Below are positions 34,425 to 42,108 of a stretch of DNA of 64,000 nucleotides, piece after piece (within the stretch, counting starts at the first letter, position 1; the number at the start of each line of letters is the position of its first letter). The notes under the pieces are model-generated. The model had not been told where the DNA came from, did no database searches, and saw nothing but the letters and a program-made list of their open reading frames with translations. The stretch is from a candidate division WOR-1 bacterium RIFOXYB2_FULL_46_45 (GTDB lineage Bacteria > Margulisbacteria > WOR-1 > XYC2-FULL-46-14): contig MEUE01000001.1 of assembly GCA_001771585.1 (NCBI GenBank), positions 372,001-436,000 of the forward strand, given 5' to 3'. Both the position numbers and the translations under genes were made by a program.

Positions 34425-35642
34425 CTAAGCGGCAACCGCTTCCGGTTTCTTATACAAAGAAACCAGGAAAACTCCGACCGCAAGGAGTCCGGAAGCTATG
34501 ATCAATGCCATTGAAAAACTGCTTGTTACTTTTAAAACATATTCCATAAGCAATGGTCCGACCACTCCGGCCAAACTCCAGGCCAGCAACACCTTCCCGT
34601 AAATATTCCCGCAATTTTTTGGTCCAAAGGTGTCGACGGCGAATGAAGGCATTGTCGCGAACCCTCCCCCCAAACAAGAGAGGATATAACAGCACATCGC
34701 GCCAAAAATCCAGATATTGGAGGCCTGGGGGAGCAGAAAAAAGACCGGTATTTGAGAGCTAAGCATAATTAAAAAGACGTTTTTTCTTCCAATCTTATCG
34801 GAAAGCGAAGCCCAAAACACTCTGCCTAAACCGTTAAAAATGGAAGCGGTAAAGACCAGCGTGCCGGCAACTACCGCGGTTACCCCCAGCTGTGCCTGCG
34901 CCATCGGAGACATATTGCTGATAAGCGCGATCCCGGCGGTCACATTGATAAATAAAACCAACCAGAGTATATAGAATTGAAAAGTACCGAGGGCGTCCCT
35001 CAAACACAATGAATTAACGGCGGCAGAAGAATTGATTTTCGCTCCGGCAGAAACAGGAGGAGACCAGCCTTCGGGAGGATTGTTAAGAAACTGGGCGGCC
35101 AATCCCAAAATTATCAGATAAATTATTCCCAACACATAAAAGGTGGAAGTTATTCCGATTGAAGGAAGCAATAAGGGGACAAATTGGCCAATCAGCGCCG
35201 ATCCAAAACCAAAGCCCATCACGGCCAGTCCGGTAATTAGCCCCCTCTTATCGGGAAACCACCTGATTAAAACCGCGATCGGAGTAATATAGCCCAGCCC
35301 GTTTCCAATCCCGGCAATAACACCGTAGCCCAGCCACAACAGCCACAAATTACCGATGCTGTTGGCATAACCGGCAAGAAGGGTCCCGAAACCAAAAAGG
35401 ATTGCCGCGGTAGTCGCGACCTTGCGCGCTCCGGCCCGATCGACAAACTTTCCGCCGAGAGCGGCGGCCATACCCAAACAAAAAATCGCGATCGTAAAAG
35501 CCAAACCAACCTGAACCCCGGTCCAGCCGTGGCTCTCCATCAGCGGCTTCTTAAACACGCTCCAACCGTACACCGTCCCCAACAGCAGCTGCATTATAAT
35601 CCCCGCCAGCGCGATCCCCCATCGATTTGTCGTTTTTCCCAT
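34425..35642 (-). CDS. MFS transporter, oxalate/formate antiporter type
   Basis: Twelve-helix transporter of the OFA family. Typical N-terminus WGIALAGIIMQLLLGTVYGWSVF, motif A-like GGKFVDRAGARKV and the second-half ASLSDKIGRKNVF. 405 aa, complete. GGGAGG precedes the ATG. It is the first gene behind the Rex-controlled promoter and heads the mobA-fdhD-formate dehydrogenase transcript, so formate (or a related carboxylate) is a sensible substrate, but OFA members also carry other anions. Confidence 0.88.
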   Translation of the reverse strand: MGKTTNRWGIALAGIIMQLLLGTVYGWSVFKKPLMESHGWTGVQVGLAFTIAIFCLGMAAALGGKFVDRAGARKVATTAAILFGFGTLLAGYANSIGNLWLLWLGYGVIAGIGNGLGYITPIAVLIRWFPDKRGLITGLAVMGFGFGSALIGQFVPLLLPSIGITSTFYVLGIIYLIILGLAAQFLNNPPEGWSPPVSAGAKINSSAAVNSLCLRDALGTFQFYILWLVLFINVTAGIALISNMSPMAQAQLGVTAVVAGTLVFTASIFNGLGRVFWASLSDKIGRKNVFLIMLSSQIPVFFLLPQASNIWIFGAMCCYILSCLGGGFATMPSFAVDTFGPKNCGNIYGKVLLAWSLAGVVGPLLMEYVLKVTSSFSMALIIASGLLAVGVFLVSLYKKPEAVAA

Positions 35643-35671
35643 TATGCCTTGCCCTCCCTTATTTTACCTGA

Positions 35672-35689
35672 TTGTGATTTTTTTCACAA
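35672..35689. promoter_or_regulatory. Rex operator, promoter-proximal
   Basis: TTGTGATTTTTTTCACAA: both half-sites match the Rex consensus TTGTGA-N6-TCACAA exactly. It lies in the leader, about +18 to +35 relative to the predicted start, where Rex bound at low NADH would block transcription of the formate dehydrogenase module. Confidence 0.85.
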
Positions 35690-35713
35690 ACTCTTGATTA
35701 TTGCGATACAGGA

Positions 35714-35743
35714 ATTATACCATATTTTTGGGAGGACTGTCAA
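35714..35743 (-). promoter_or_regulatory. Consensus sigma-70 promoter of the formate dehydrogenase module
   Basis: On the minus strand TTGACA (35743-35738), an 18-base spacer and TATAAT (35719-35714). Predicted start near 35707, giving a leader of about 65 bases that contains the proximal Rex operator and ends in a GGGAGG ribosome-binding site. Confidence 0.85.
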
Positions 35744-35821
35744 TGAAAAATCCGGTTTTATTAGGTAAAAACGACTGGATTTATCGCGCTTTTTAATTTG
35801 GCGGAGTGTTTTGAAGTGTAT

Positions 35822-35839
35822 TTGTGAAATATTTCACAA
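35822..35839. promoter_or_regulatory. Rex operator, distal
   Basis: TTGTGAAATATTTCACAA, a perfect 18-bp palindrome with full Rex consensus. It is 150 bp upstream of the first operator (centre to centre) and 11 bases past the rex stop codon. Two sites could allow looping by Rex dimers around the promoter between them. Confidence 0.85.
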
Positions 35840-35849
35840 ACTTGCCGTT

Positions 35850-36467
35850 TTAGCGGATAAAAAAGGAAAGGGTTTTCAGCTCAACCGCCAGGTCGACATT
35901 CGAAACTTTGACCCTGCTGGAGAGGGTAAGCTTTACCGGGGTAAAATTTAGGATCGCCCTGATGCCGGCATTTTCGAGCCGGCGGGCGACTTCTTGCGCC
36001 GATCCGGCCGGCACCGTCAAAACGGCCATATCAATCTGGTTCTTTTTTACGACCGGGGCAATCTCTTTGATATCCCTGCAAACCAGTCCGTCAAATTTCC
36101 TATTGATCTTTTTGGGGTCGGAATCAAACACCGCCTGAATAGTCAGCCCCAGGTCTTCAAAGCCCCGGTATCCCGCCAAAGCGACCCCCAAATTCCCCAT
36201 TCCGGCGATACAAACTTTGCGCAATTTTTCAAAGCCGAGCCTTTTGCCGATTAAATCGCGCAGCTCAAGGACATCGTAACCGGACCCACTTTTGCCAAAC
36301 CTGCCAAAACAAGACAAATCTTTCCTCACCTGCGAAGGGGTGGTTTCCAATATGTCCGCCAGACTTTTGGACGAAATATCACGCGTCCCCTGCTGGAGCA
36401 AAAAAGTTAAATAGCGGTGATAGATCAAAACCCTTTGGATTGTTTTTTTTGGAATTTTCTTTGGCAT
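35850..36467 (-). CDS. rex: Redox-sensing transcriptional repressor Rex
   Basis: Senses the NADH/NAD ratio and releases DNA when NADH rises. Winged-helix N-terminus with TTPSQVRKDLSCFGRFGKSGSGYDV, then the Rossmann domain with GMGNLGVALAGY. 205 aa is normal. It lies 6 bases after hldD and probably shares the leaderless helicase promoter. Two consensus Rex operators follow immediately, in front of the formate dehydrogenase module, so the target is visible in the same window. Confidence 0.96.
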   Translation of the reverse strand: MPKKIPKKTIQRVLIYHRYLTFLLQQGTRDISSKSLADILETTPSQVRKDLSCFGRFGKSGSGYDVLELRDLIGKRLGFEKLRKVCIAGMGNLGVALAGYRGFEDLGLTIQAVFDSDPKKINRKFDGLVCRDIKEIAPVVKKNQIDMAVLTVPAGSAQEVARRLENAGIRAILNFTPVKLTLSSRVKVSNVDLAVELKTLSFFIR

Positions 36468-36473
36468 AAAAAG

Positions 36474-37439
36474 CTACAAATAACTCCCTTCGCTTAAATA
36501 TGAAACATAATCGGCCACGGCGGACTCAAGCGATGCGGTCGGCCAATTATAGCCTGTTCTTCCAAGTTTTGCCATATCCGCTTGAGTAAAATACTGGTAT
36601 TTATCGCGCAGAATTTCCGGCATTTCGATATATTCTATGTTTAATGGAATATTCAAAGCCGCAAAAAGCGCTTTGGCCAAATCGTTCCAGCTTCGAGCCT
36701 TCCCCGTTCCTACATTATATATACCGGCCTTGTCCGGATTCTCGATAAAATAATAGACCATTTGAACCGCGTCTTTGACATAGATAAAATCGCGCTTCTG
36801 GCCGCCGTCCGGATATTCCCTGTTGTATGATTTGAAGAGTCGAATCTTTTTGTCGCGCATCACATCCTTAAAACGCTTGCAGATCAAGCTCATCATCTCT
36901 CCCTTGTGGTACTCGTTGGGCCCGAAAACGTTAAAAAATTTAAAGCCGACAAATTTTTTCTGCAGATTGTTCTTTAAAACCCAAAGGTCAAACCGGTGTT
37001 TCGATTCACCGTAGAAATTGAGCGGCTTAAGCTTTACGGTTTCCGAATCTTCGTCCGAAAATCCCAGGGAGCCGTCACCGTAGGTCGCGGCCGAAGAGGC
37101 GTAGAGGAACCGCATTTCCCTTTGAAGCGCGTATTCGGCCAGGGTCCTGGTGTATTCAAAATTATTTTTTTGGTAATAATCGCGGTCGGGCAAAATGGTT
37201 GAGGAACAGGCCCCGATATGAAGGATCAGGTCGTATCCGGCAAACTTGTTTTTCGCGACCAGTCCGATAAACTCGTCTTTGTCGATTAAATCCTTGAATT
37301 TTTTACCCTTAATGTTTTTTTCTTTTACGGGGTCGTTGAGTTCGTCAACCAGCAGAATATCATCCAGGCCTTTATGGTTTAATTCCGAAAGCAGAACCGA
37401 TCCGATAAAACCGACCCCGCCGGTTAAAATTATCCTCAT
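36474..37439 (-). CDS. hldD: ADP-L-glycero-D-manno-heptose 6-epimerase
   Basis: NAD(P)-dependent SDR epimerase that makes the heptose precursor of lipopolysaccharide inner core. Nucleotide site TGGVGFIGS near the N-terminus, catalytic Tyr-Lys in FYGESKHRFD, and FFNVFGPNEYHKGEM, which is typical for HldD. 321 aa, complete. ATG overlaps the helicase stop by 4 bases. Presence implies an LPS-bearing outer membrane, consistent with the porin. Confidence 0.92.
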   Translation of the reverse strand: MRIILTGGVGFIGSVLLSELNHKGLDDILLVDELNDPVKEKNIKGKKFKDLIDKDEFIGLVAKNKFAGYDLILHIGACSSTILPDRDYYQKNNFEYTRTLAEYALQREMRFLYASSAATYGDGSLGFSDEDSETVKLKPLNFYGESKHRFDLWVLKNNLQKKFVGFKFFNVFGPNEYHKGEMMSLICKRFKDVMRDKKIRLFKSYNREYPDGGQKRDFIYVKDAVQMVYYFIENPDKAGIYNVGTGKARSWNDLAKALFAALNIPLNIEYIEMPEILRDKYQYFTQADMAKLGRTGYNWPTASLESAVADYVSYLSEGSYL

Positions 37440-38653
37440 CTTCTGCGTCGAAAGCGTCCGATCGGCCGTCCCGAACGGCCTCTTGGGCCAAAACTCCGAA
37501 CCATCGCCGTCTCAAAATCGATCGGGACAAAATCGGGATGCCTGGAAACCGGGAGGGCCTTTTGCATAATTTTTTCGATATTTCTTACTTCTCCGCGCTG
37601 GTCGGGGGTCGCAAGCGAGATCGCCCTTCCCTCATGCCCCGCCCGTCCGGTTCTTCCGATGCGGTGGACATAGTTTTCGGCATCGTCGGGAAGGTCGTAG
37701 TTCACCACCAGCTCAATCTCTTTGACGTCTATTCCGCGGGCGGCAATGTCGGTCGCCACCAGGATACGGTATTTCCCTCTCTTAAAACCTTCCAGCGCCT
37801 CTCTCCTCTGGCTCAAAGAACGGTTGGCGTGAATTTCGGCGGCCGTATACCCGAGTCCCCTCAAGCCGTTGGTGATCCGGGTTGCCCCGTGCTTGGTCCG
37901 GCTGAAGATTAAAACGGTCCCGCGGTATTGTTCCAATAATTTGCAAAGGAGCCGGCTCTTGTCCTCTTTTTTAATAATAAACAATTCCTGGAGGATGTTT
38001 TTTGCGGCGGTCCCCGATTTGGCGATTTCAACGCCGACCGGAAGCTTCATGTATCTTGAAGCGATCTTAACGACCGCTTCGGGAATAGTCGCCGAGAACA
38101 GCATCGTCTGCTTATTCACCGGAAGATTCCTTAGAACTTTTTCAATCTGCGGAAGAAATCCCATGTCAAGCATCCGATCCGCTTCGTCCAATACGACAAT
38201 CATAATTCTGTCCAAACGGATGCTCCCGTCCTGCAAATGATCGTTTAATCTTCCGGGAGTGGCAATTATTATACGGGGATTCATTCGCAGTGCTTTTACC
38301 TGCAAATATTTGGAAGCGCCGCCGATCAAAACCGCGGTCTTGATCCCAAGCGGACGGCCGATCTTCATAAGCTCTTCTTCTACCTGTAATGCCAGTTCCC
38401 TGGTCGGGACCAGAACCAGCCCTTTGTCCTGGCTGTTCAACAACCGCTGGATCATCGGAACGCCAAAGGCCAGGGTTTTTCCTGTCCCGGTCTGCGCCAC
38501 TCCGACAATGTCCTTCCCTTCAACCGCGATCGGGATCGCCTTATACTGGATCGGGGTCGGGGTCTTAAATTTTATCCGCTCCAGCAGTTCGATCAGTTTG
38601 GGGGCGATCCCTAAACCGTAAAAATCCTGATTAATACTGTTATTTTTGTCCAT
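37436..38653 (-). CDS. DEAD-box RNA helicase, RhlE-like
   Basis: ATP-dependent RNA remodelling. Q-motif FKTPTPIQ, Walker A AQTGTGKT, DEAD in VLDEADRMLDMGF, SAT in LFSATIP, RGIDV and HRIGRTGRAG are all present. 405 aa with a short Arg/Gly-rich tail (SFGPRGRSGRPIGRFRRRR). TATAAT lies 5 bases before the ATG, indicating a leaderless start. First gene of a deaD-hldD-rex unit. Assigned to RhlE rather than DeaD by size and lack of an RNA-binding extension. Confidence 0.93.
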   Translation of the reverse strand: MDKNNSINQDFYGLGIAPKLIELLERIKFKTPTPIQYKAIPIAVEGKDIVGVAQTGTGKTLAFGVPMIQRLLNSQDKGLVLVPTRELALQVEEELMKIGRPLGIKTAVLIGGASKYLQVKALRMNPRIIIATPGRLNDHLQDGSIRLDRIMIVVLDEADRMLDMGFLPQIEKVLRNLPVNKQTMLFSATIPEAVVKIASRYMKLPVGVEIAKSGTAAKNILQELFIIKKEDKSRLLCKLLEQYRGTVLIFSRTKHGATRITNGLRGLGYTAAEIHANRSLSQRREALEGFKRGKYRILVATDIAARGIDVKEIELVVNYDLPDDAENYVHRIGRTGRAGHEGRAISLATPDQRGEVRNIEKIMQKALPVSRHPDFVPIDFETAMVRSFGPRGRSGRPIGRFRRRR

Positions 38654-38658
38654 ACTTT

Positions 38659-38664
38659 ATTATA
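38659..38664 (-). promoter_or_regulatory. -10 box of the helicase gene, leaderless type
   Basis: TATAAT on the minus strand with 5 bases to the ATG at 38653. It lies back to back with the promoter of the phosphodiesterase gene in a 50-base divergent region. Confidence 0.7.
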
Positions 38665-38670
38665 CCATGT

Positions 38671-38698
38671 TGACAGGCCTTTTCCCCATGCTAAAATG
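38671..38698 (+). promoter_or_regulatory. Promoter of the phosphodiesterase gene, leaderless type
   Basis: TTGACA (38671-38676), 16-base spacer, TAAAAT (38693-38698), then 5 bases to the ATG at 38704. The good -35 hexamer makes this the best single case for a leaderless transcript in the window. Confidence 0.75.
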
Positions 38699-38703
38699 GC
38701 TGG

Positions 38704-39462
38704 ATGAAAATCAGGGTTTTGGGCTGCCACGGTTCGGAATTTTCCGGTACCCGGCTCTGCAGTTTTTTGATCGGAGAAGCGGTCGCGCTTGACGCCGGGG
38801 CAATCACCTCCACGCTCACCAAAGAAGAGCAGGAACAACTAAAATATATCCTTATCACCCACTCCCACCTGGATCACATAAAAGATATCGCTTTTCTGGC
38901 GGACAATCTCCAGGCCAAAAAGCGTGATCCGATTAATATAGTAAGCATTGATTCCGTCCTTGAGATATTAAAAGCGCACTTTTTAAACGGGAAGATCTGG
39001 CCCGACTTCACCAAGCTCCCCGCACCTAATTCTCCGATCTTAAAATATCTCCCGCTTCCGCCTGACCAACCGGCCGCGATTGGGGAGCTTACGGTGCGGC
39101 CAATTAAAGTCAGCCACACCGTTCCGGCGGTGGCTTATGAAATTAAAGAAGGCGATTCAACGGTAATTTTCAGCGGAGACTGCGGAGCGAATTGCATGCT
39201 TTGCGAAGCGGCCAATTCCGCAAAAAACCTCAAAGCGCTCTTTGTGAGCGTCTCTTTTCCAAATAATATGGAAGAGATCGCCAATGTCAGCCGGCATTTG
39301 ACCCCGCGCCTGCTGGAAAATGAAATAAAAAAACTAAAAGTGACCGTGCCGATTTATGCCTATCATCTGAAGACCCAGTTTGAAGAAGAGATAAAACAGG
39401 AGCTGACCACCCTTCTGCCACAAGTAAAAGTTTTAAACGAGAAAGAGACGCTTAATTTTTAG
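38704..39462 (+). CDS. Class II cyclic-nucleotide phosphodiesterase (metallo-beta-lactamase fold)
   Basis: Likely hydrolyses cAMP or cGMP. Zinc motif THSHLDHI, second-shell HTVPAVAYEI, FSGDCGA and the late YAYHLK fit the class II phosphodiesterase/RNase Z-like fold. 252 aa. Cytoplasmic, no signal peptide. A class III nucleotide cyclase is encoded 6 kb away (45166-46257), so synthesis and breakdown of the same messenger may both be here. RNase Z itself is a weaker alternative because its exosite arm is absent. Confidence 0.75.
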   Translation: MKIRVLGCHGSEFSGTRLCSFLIGEAVALDAGAITSTLTKEEQEQLKYILITHSHLDHIKDIAFLADNLQAKKRDPINIVSIDSVLEILKAHFLNGKIWPDFTKLPAPNSPILKYLPLPPDQPAAIGELTVRPIKVSHTVPAVAYEIKEGDSTVIFSGDCGANCMLCEAANSAKNLKALFVSVSFPNNMEEIANVSRHLTPRLLENEIKKLKVTVPIYAYHLKTQFEEEIKQELTTLLPQVKVLNEKETLNF

Positions 39463-39547
39463 CCTAAAATAGCGCTCTCAATTTTTACCCCAAAATACAT
39501 TGGAAACAAACATTAGAAGCAAAAATAGTGAAATTTTTGTAATAATG

Positions 39548-39565
39548 GCCCGATAATAATCGGGC
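39548..39565 (+). repeat. Stem-loop in the leader of the radical SAM island
   Basis: GCCCGAT (39548-39554), loop AATA, ATCGGGC (39559-39565). It begins 2 bases after a TAATAAT that could serve as a -10 box, so it would sit at the very 5' end of the transcript. May stabilise the mRNA or be part of a dispersed repeat. Confidence 0.5.
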
Positions 39566-39597
39566 AGGCAGCAGACGGAAAATAAAGGATGAATTTT

Positions 39598-40461
39598 ATG
39601 ACAACAATAATAAGAAAACTCCAGGAAGTCCCTCATATGGTAACATACGCTTGTCCGCTAAAATGTGATCATTGTTATTTATCGGCCGGAGAAAGAAAAA
39701 CACCGATTCGCCGCTTTACCCAAGATCAAGCCGATGCTTTCTATGACACTTATCGTCCTACAGTGGTTTCCGCAACCGGGGGAGACTCTTTGGTAGAACC
39801 GGAACTGGTCAGAATATTAGCCAGAAGTACGGAGAAATTTGGAGGAGCATTGGAGCTTGTCACCAGCGGAATGCTTTTAAAGAATGATTTTGTCAGAGAG
39901 TTAACCGATATCAACAGAGGCGCTTTTTTTCAAGTATCCTTGGATGGCTTAAAAGATTATCACAACGGATTGCGTCGTGATGTAAATGCCTTTGACGCTG
40001 CCATGAATGCCATTGATCTCTGCTCGGCCACCGGACGAACAACAAAAGTCAGAATGACGGTCACTGCCGACAATGTTGGACAGATTCCCGAGATTATCTC
40101 ACAGCTTGATCGTTTTTCACGATCAAATATTCGCCTGCTTATGAGACCGGTAATCAATGCCGGTCGCGCAAGCAGAAATAGTATCGGTTTTGTAGACACA
40201 TCCTCTTTATCGGGTTTTGGTGGTTTACCTCAACATATTTGGCTTGAAACGGTAAATAGTGTAGGCCCTTGTGGCAACTGCATTGATACTGTCGCAATTG
40301 ATCCTCAAGGCGATATCTACGACTGTGTATATTTCACATTCAACCCTGAATACAAAATTGGCAGCATGTATACAACTTTTAATGGTTTGAAAAGACACCG
40401 GCAATTTGCTGAATATATGGGACGTTGTTACGCCAGAGAACATTATGGGGTAAACGGATAG
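39598..40461 (+). CDS. Radical SAM protein with SPASM-like C-terminus
   Basis: SAM-cleaving [4Fe-4S] motif CPLKCDHC at about residues 20-27 and a GGD variant of the SAM-binding GGE motif (SATGGDSLVEP). The C-terminal part has CGNCIDTVAIDPQGDIYDC plus a last Cys in MGRCYA, resembling a short SPASM domain that binds auxiliary clusters; such enzymes often modify peptides. 287 aa. Start at 39598 has AAAGG upstream; an ATG 9 bases earlier is possible. First of four plus-strand genes. No precursor peptide was found within the upstream 135 bases. Substrate unknown. Confidence 0.8.
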   Translation: MTTIIRKLQEVPHMVTYACPLKCDHCYLSAGERKTPIRRFTQDQADAFYDTYRPTVVSATGGDSLVEPELVRILARSTEKFGGALELVTSGMLLKNDFVRELTDINRGAFFQVSLDGLKDYHNGLRRDVNAFDAAMNAIDLCSATGRTTKVRMTVTADNVGQIPEIISQLDRFSRSNIRLLMRPVINAGRASRNSIGFVDTSSLSGFGGLPQHIWLETVNSVGPCGNCIDTVAIDPQGDIYDCVYFTFNPEYKIGSMYTTFNGLKRHRQFAEYMGRCYAREHYGVNG

Positions 40462-40469
40462 AGATTACA

Positions 40470-41384
40470 ATGACAACCGTCAGGCCATATAATGTTAATA
40501 GGGAATATGTAAACATTGAAAACTATAGCCCCTTCTGTAGGGTCAACGAAGTATCTCCTAAATATCAAAGAGACCCCTTTAGATTGCCCGTAGTTAGAAC
40601 AGCTGTTACTTTTTTCCCTGTCCCGGTTCATCCGGATACCTTCAACGACCTTCAACTCAACCCTGTAGATATAGTTGAAGAAAGGGATGTTTTTCCAACC
40701 AGTTCGTTTAGGACGGTTTACGATCCTTATGATAATTTATTCTTAAAACTTCCTATCTTAAGAAGGATAACCAGAGGATTAAGAGATCTGCCATACATCC
40801 AATTGGACAGAAGTCGAAGAGCAACAGAAATGCTGACTAAATTCCCATTGCAAGGATTTAGCTTTTTGCCCGAAGAATGCCATTACGCCGCTTCGCCCAA
40901 TTTTAACTTTATTAAGAGAGAAATTCCCGATGCCGATCTTTACCCCTGGTTTTACGTCATTAAAACCCGGTGCTTTGATAAAAAGTTAGACCTGGCGTGT
41001 GCAATCAACATAATTCGGAGCTGGCTTTTTTACGCTTCACACCGCATCTTTCTTGAGTATCACACACAAAATATTTTGGTTGACCCTCAAGGCGATCTTT
41101 ATTATAGGGACTTATCCGATGTTAACGGCTCAAGGCCAAAAGTTTTAGAAGAAATGCTGGCGCTTGTCTTTGATAGAACCGTTTGCTCCCAGAATATTGA
41201 CCATCTCTTTCGTTACCGCCCGGATTGGGGAAGTAAAGAACAAGAGATCATCAAAGATGTTATCAAAGAAGAAATAGCCGGGCGCGCCCTGCCATTTCCC
41301 AATTATTCGATGGGCTTTCCGTCGGACGCGACGGAACGTATCCCTGTAAAAATTTCTCTATCAAGTTGGAGAGATTTTTCATGA
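40470..41384 (+). CDS. IucA/IucC-like (NIS synthetase-type) protein
   Basis: Residues in the last third, HRIFLEYHTQNILVD followed by YYRDLSDVNG, match the E-x-H-x-QN and RD signature of the IucA/IucC and FhuF-like C-terminal domains, which hold ATP and substrate in siderophore synthetases. SPNFNFIKREI upstream fits the strand-loop before it. At 304 aa it is about half of a normal NIS synthetase (around 580-600), so it holds mainly the C-terminal half or is a compact relative. Start at 40470 (MTTVRPYNV) is 8 bases after the radical SAM stop. Function would be amide or ester bond formation, by inference. Confidence 0.6.
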   Translation: MTTVRPYNVNREYVNIENYSPFCRVNEVSPKYQRDPFRLPVVRTAVTFFPVPVHPDTFNDLQLNPVDIVEERDVFPTSSFRTVYDPYDNLFLKLPILRRITRGLRDLPYIQLDRSRRATEMLTKFPLQGFSFLPEECHYAASPNFNFIKREIPDADLYPWFYVIKTRCFDKKLDLACAINIIRSWLFYASHRIFLEYHTQNILVDPQGDLYYRDLSDVNGSRPKVLEEMLALVFDRTVCSQNIDHLFRYRPDWGSKEQEIIKDVIKEEIAGRALPFPNYSMGFPSDATERIPVKISLSSWRDFS

Positions 41385-41394
41385 CGGGAAAATT

Positions 41395-42108
41395 ATGAAC
41401 AAAATAACCGCAACCTATAATTTATATGCGGAGGCAGTTGCTTTTATAAACAGGAAGCCGTTATCTAGCAAAGAAGCGATTGTCGTCTTATTACGTCATG
41501 GAAAAACCCGCTTCAACGAAGCACACAAATTGCAATCCTGGGACCCCGATATCGATGAACTTTCACCCGCGGGAGAAAAATGCGCACGACAGTTGCAAGA
41601 ACCTTTAAATCTACTTCCAATTTCTTGGATCGCCTCATCAGATCTTTATAGAGCCATACAAACAACTCGGTTGGCGGCACCAAAAGCTTCATTTCAATTG
41701 TGTTCCTGTCTACGAGATTTAAATTTTGGTGATATCGGCGGCTTAAAATATTGGGAAGGACCAGAAAACGAATTCAAACAAAAGTATCCAACTGCTTATG
41801 AAACCTGGAAAAACGGCAACAAAAGAACCTTTACTGCTCCAGGCGGAGAGAGTTATTTGGATTTTGAGACTCGGGTTAGGCAAGGATTTTTTACTGGCAT
41901 CTTGCCAAATTGCCTGGGGCAGGTGTCCTTAATTATCGCTCATTTTGGAACTGTAAGAGAAATTTTATATGAGATATTTAAGTCTAATGTTAATGAAATG
42001 AAAATTTCAATTGACAACGCCAGTATCACTATCATCCATTTTACCGAGGATGGCAATCAAAAATTATTATTATTCAACAACACAGAACATCTAATGGCAA
42101 AAACATGA
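41395..42108 (+). CDS. Histidine phosphatase (phosphoglycerate mutase-like)
   Basis: RHG motif VLLRHGKTRFNE holds the phospho-accepting His; the second catalytic His is in LIIAHFGTVREIL. DLYRAIQTTRLAA is the usual Arg-bearing helix. 237 aa, with about 30 extra residues at the N-terminus. Comes 10 bases after the IucA/IucC-like gene behind a GGGA, and its stop overlaps the next start (ATGA). It could remove phosphate from the pathway intermediate; the true substrate is unknown. Confidence 0.85.
   Translation: MNKITATYNLYAEAVAFINRKPLSSKEAIVVLLRHGKTRFNEAHKLQSWDPDIDELSPAGEKCARQLQEPLNLLPISWIASSDLYRAIQTTRLAAPKASFQLCSCLRDLNFGDIGGLKYWEGPENEFKQKYPTAYETWKNGNKRTFTAPGGESYLDFETRVRQGFFTGILPNCLGQVSLIIAHFGTVREILYEIFKSNVNEMKISIDNASITIIHFTEDGNQKLLLFNNTEHLMAKT

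Noticed and set aside
39463-39597. RiPP precursor peptide before the radical SAM gene
   Set aside because: The only ATGs in this gap open frames of a few codons; nothing resembling a leader-core peptide is present.
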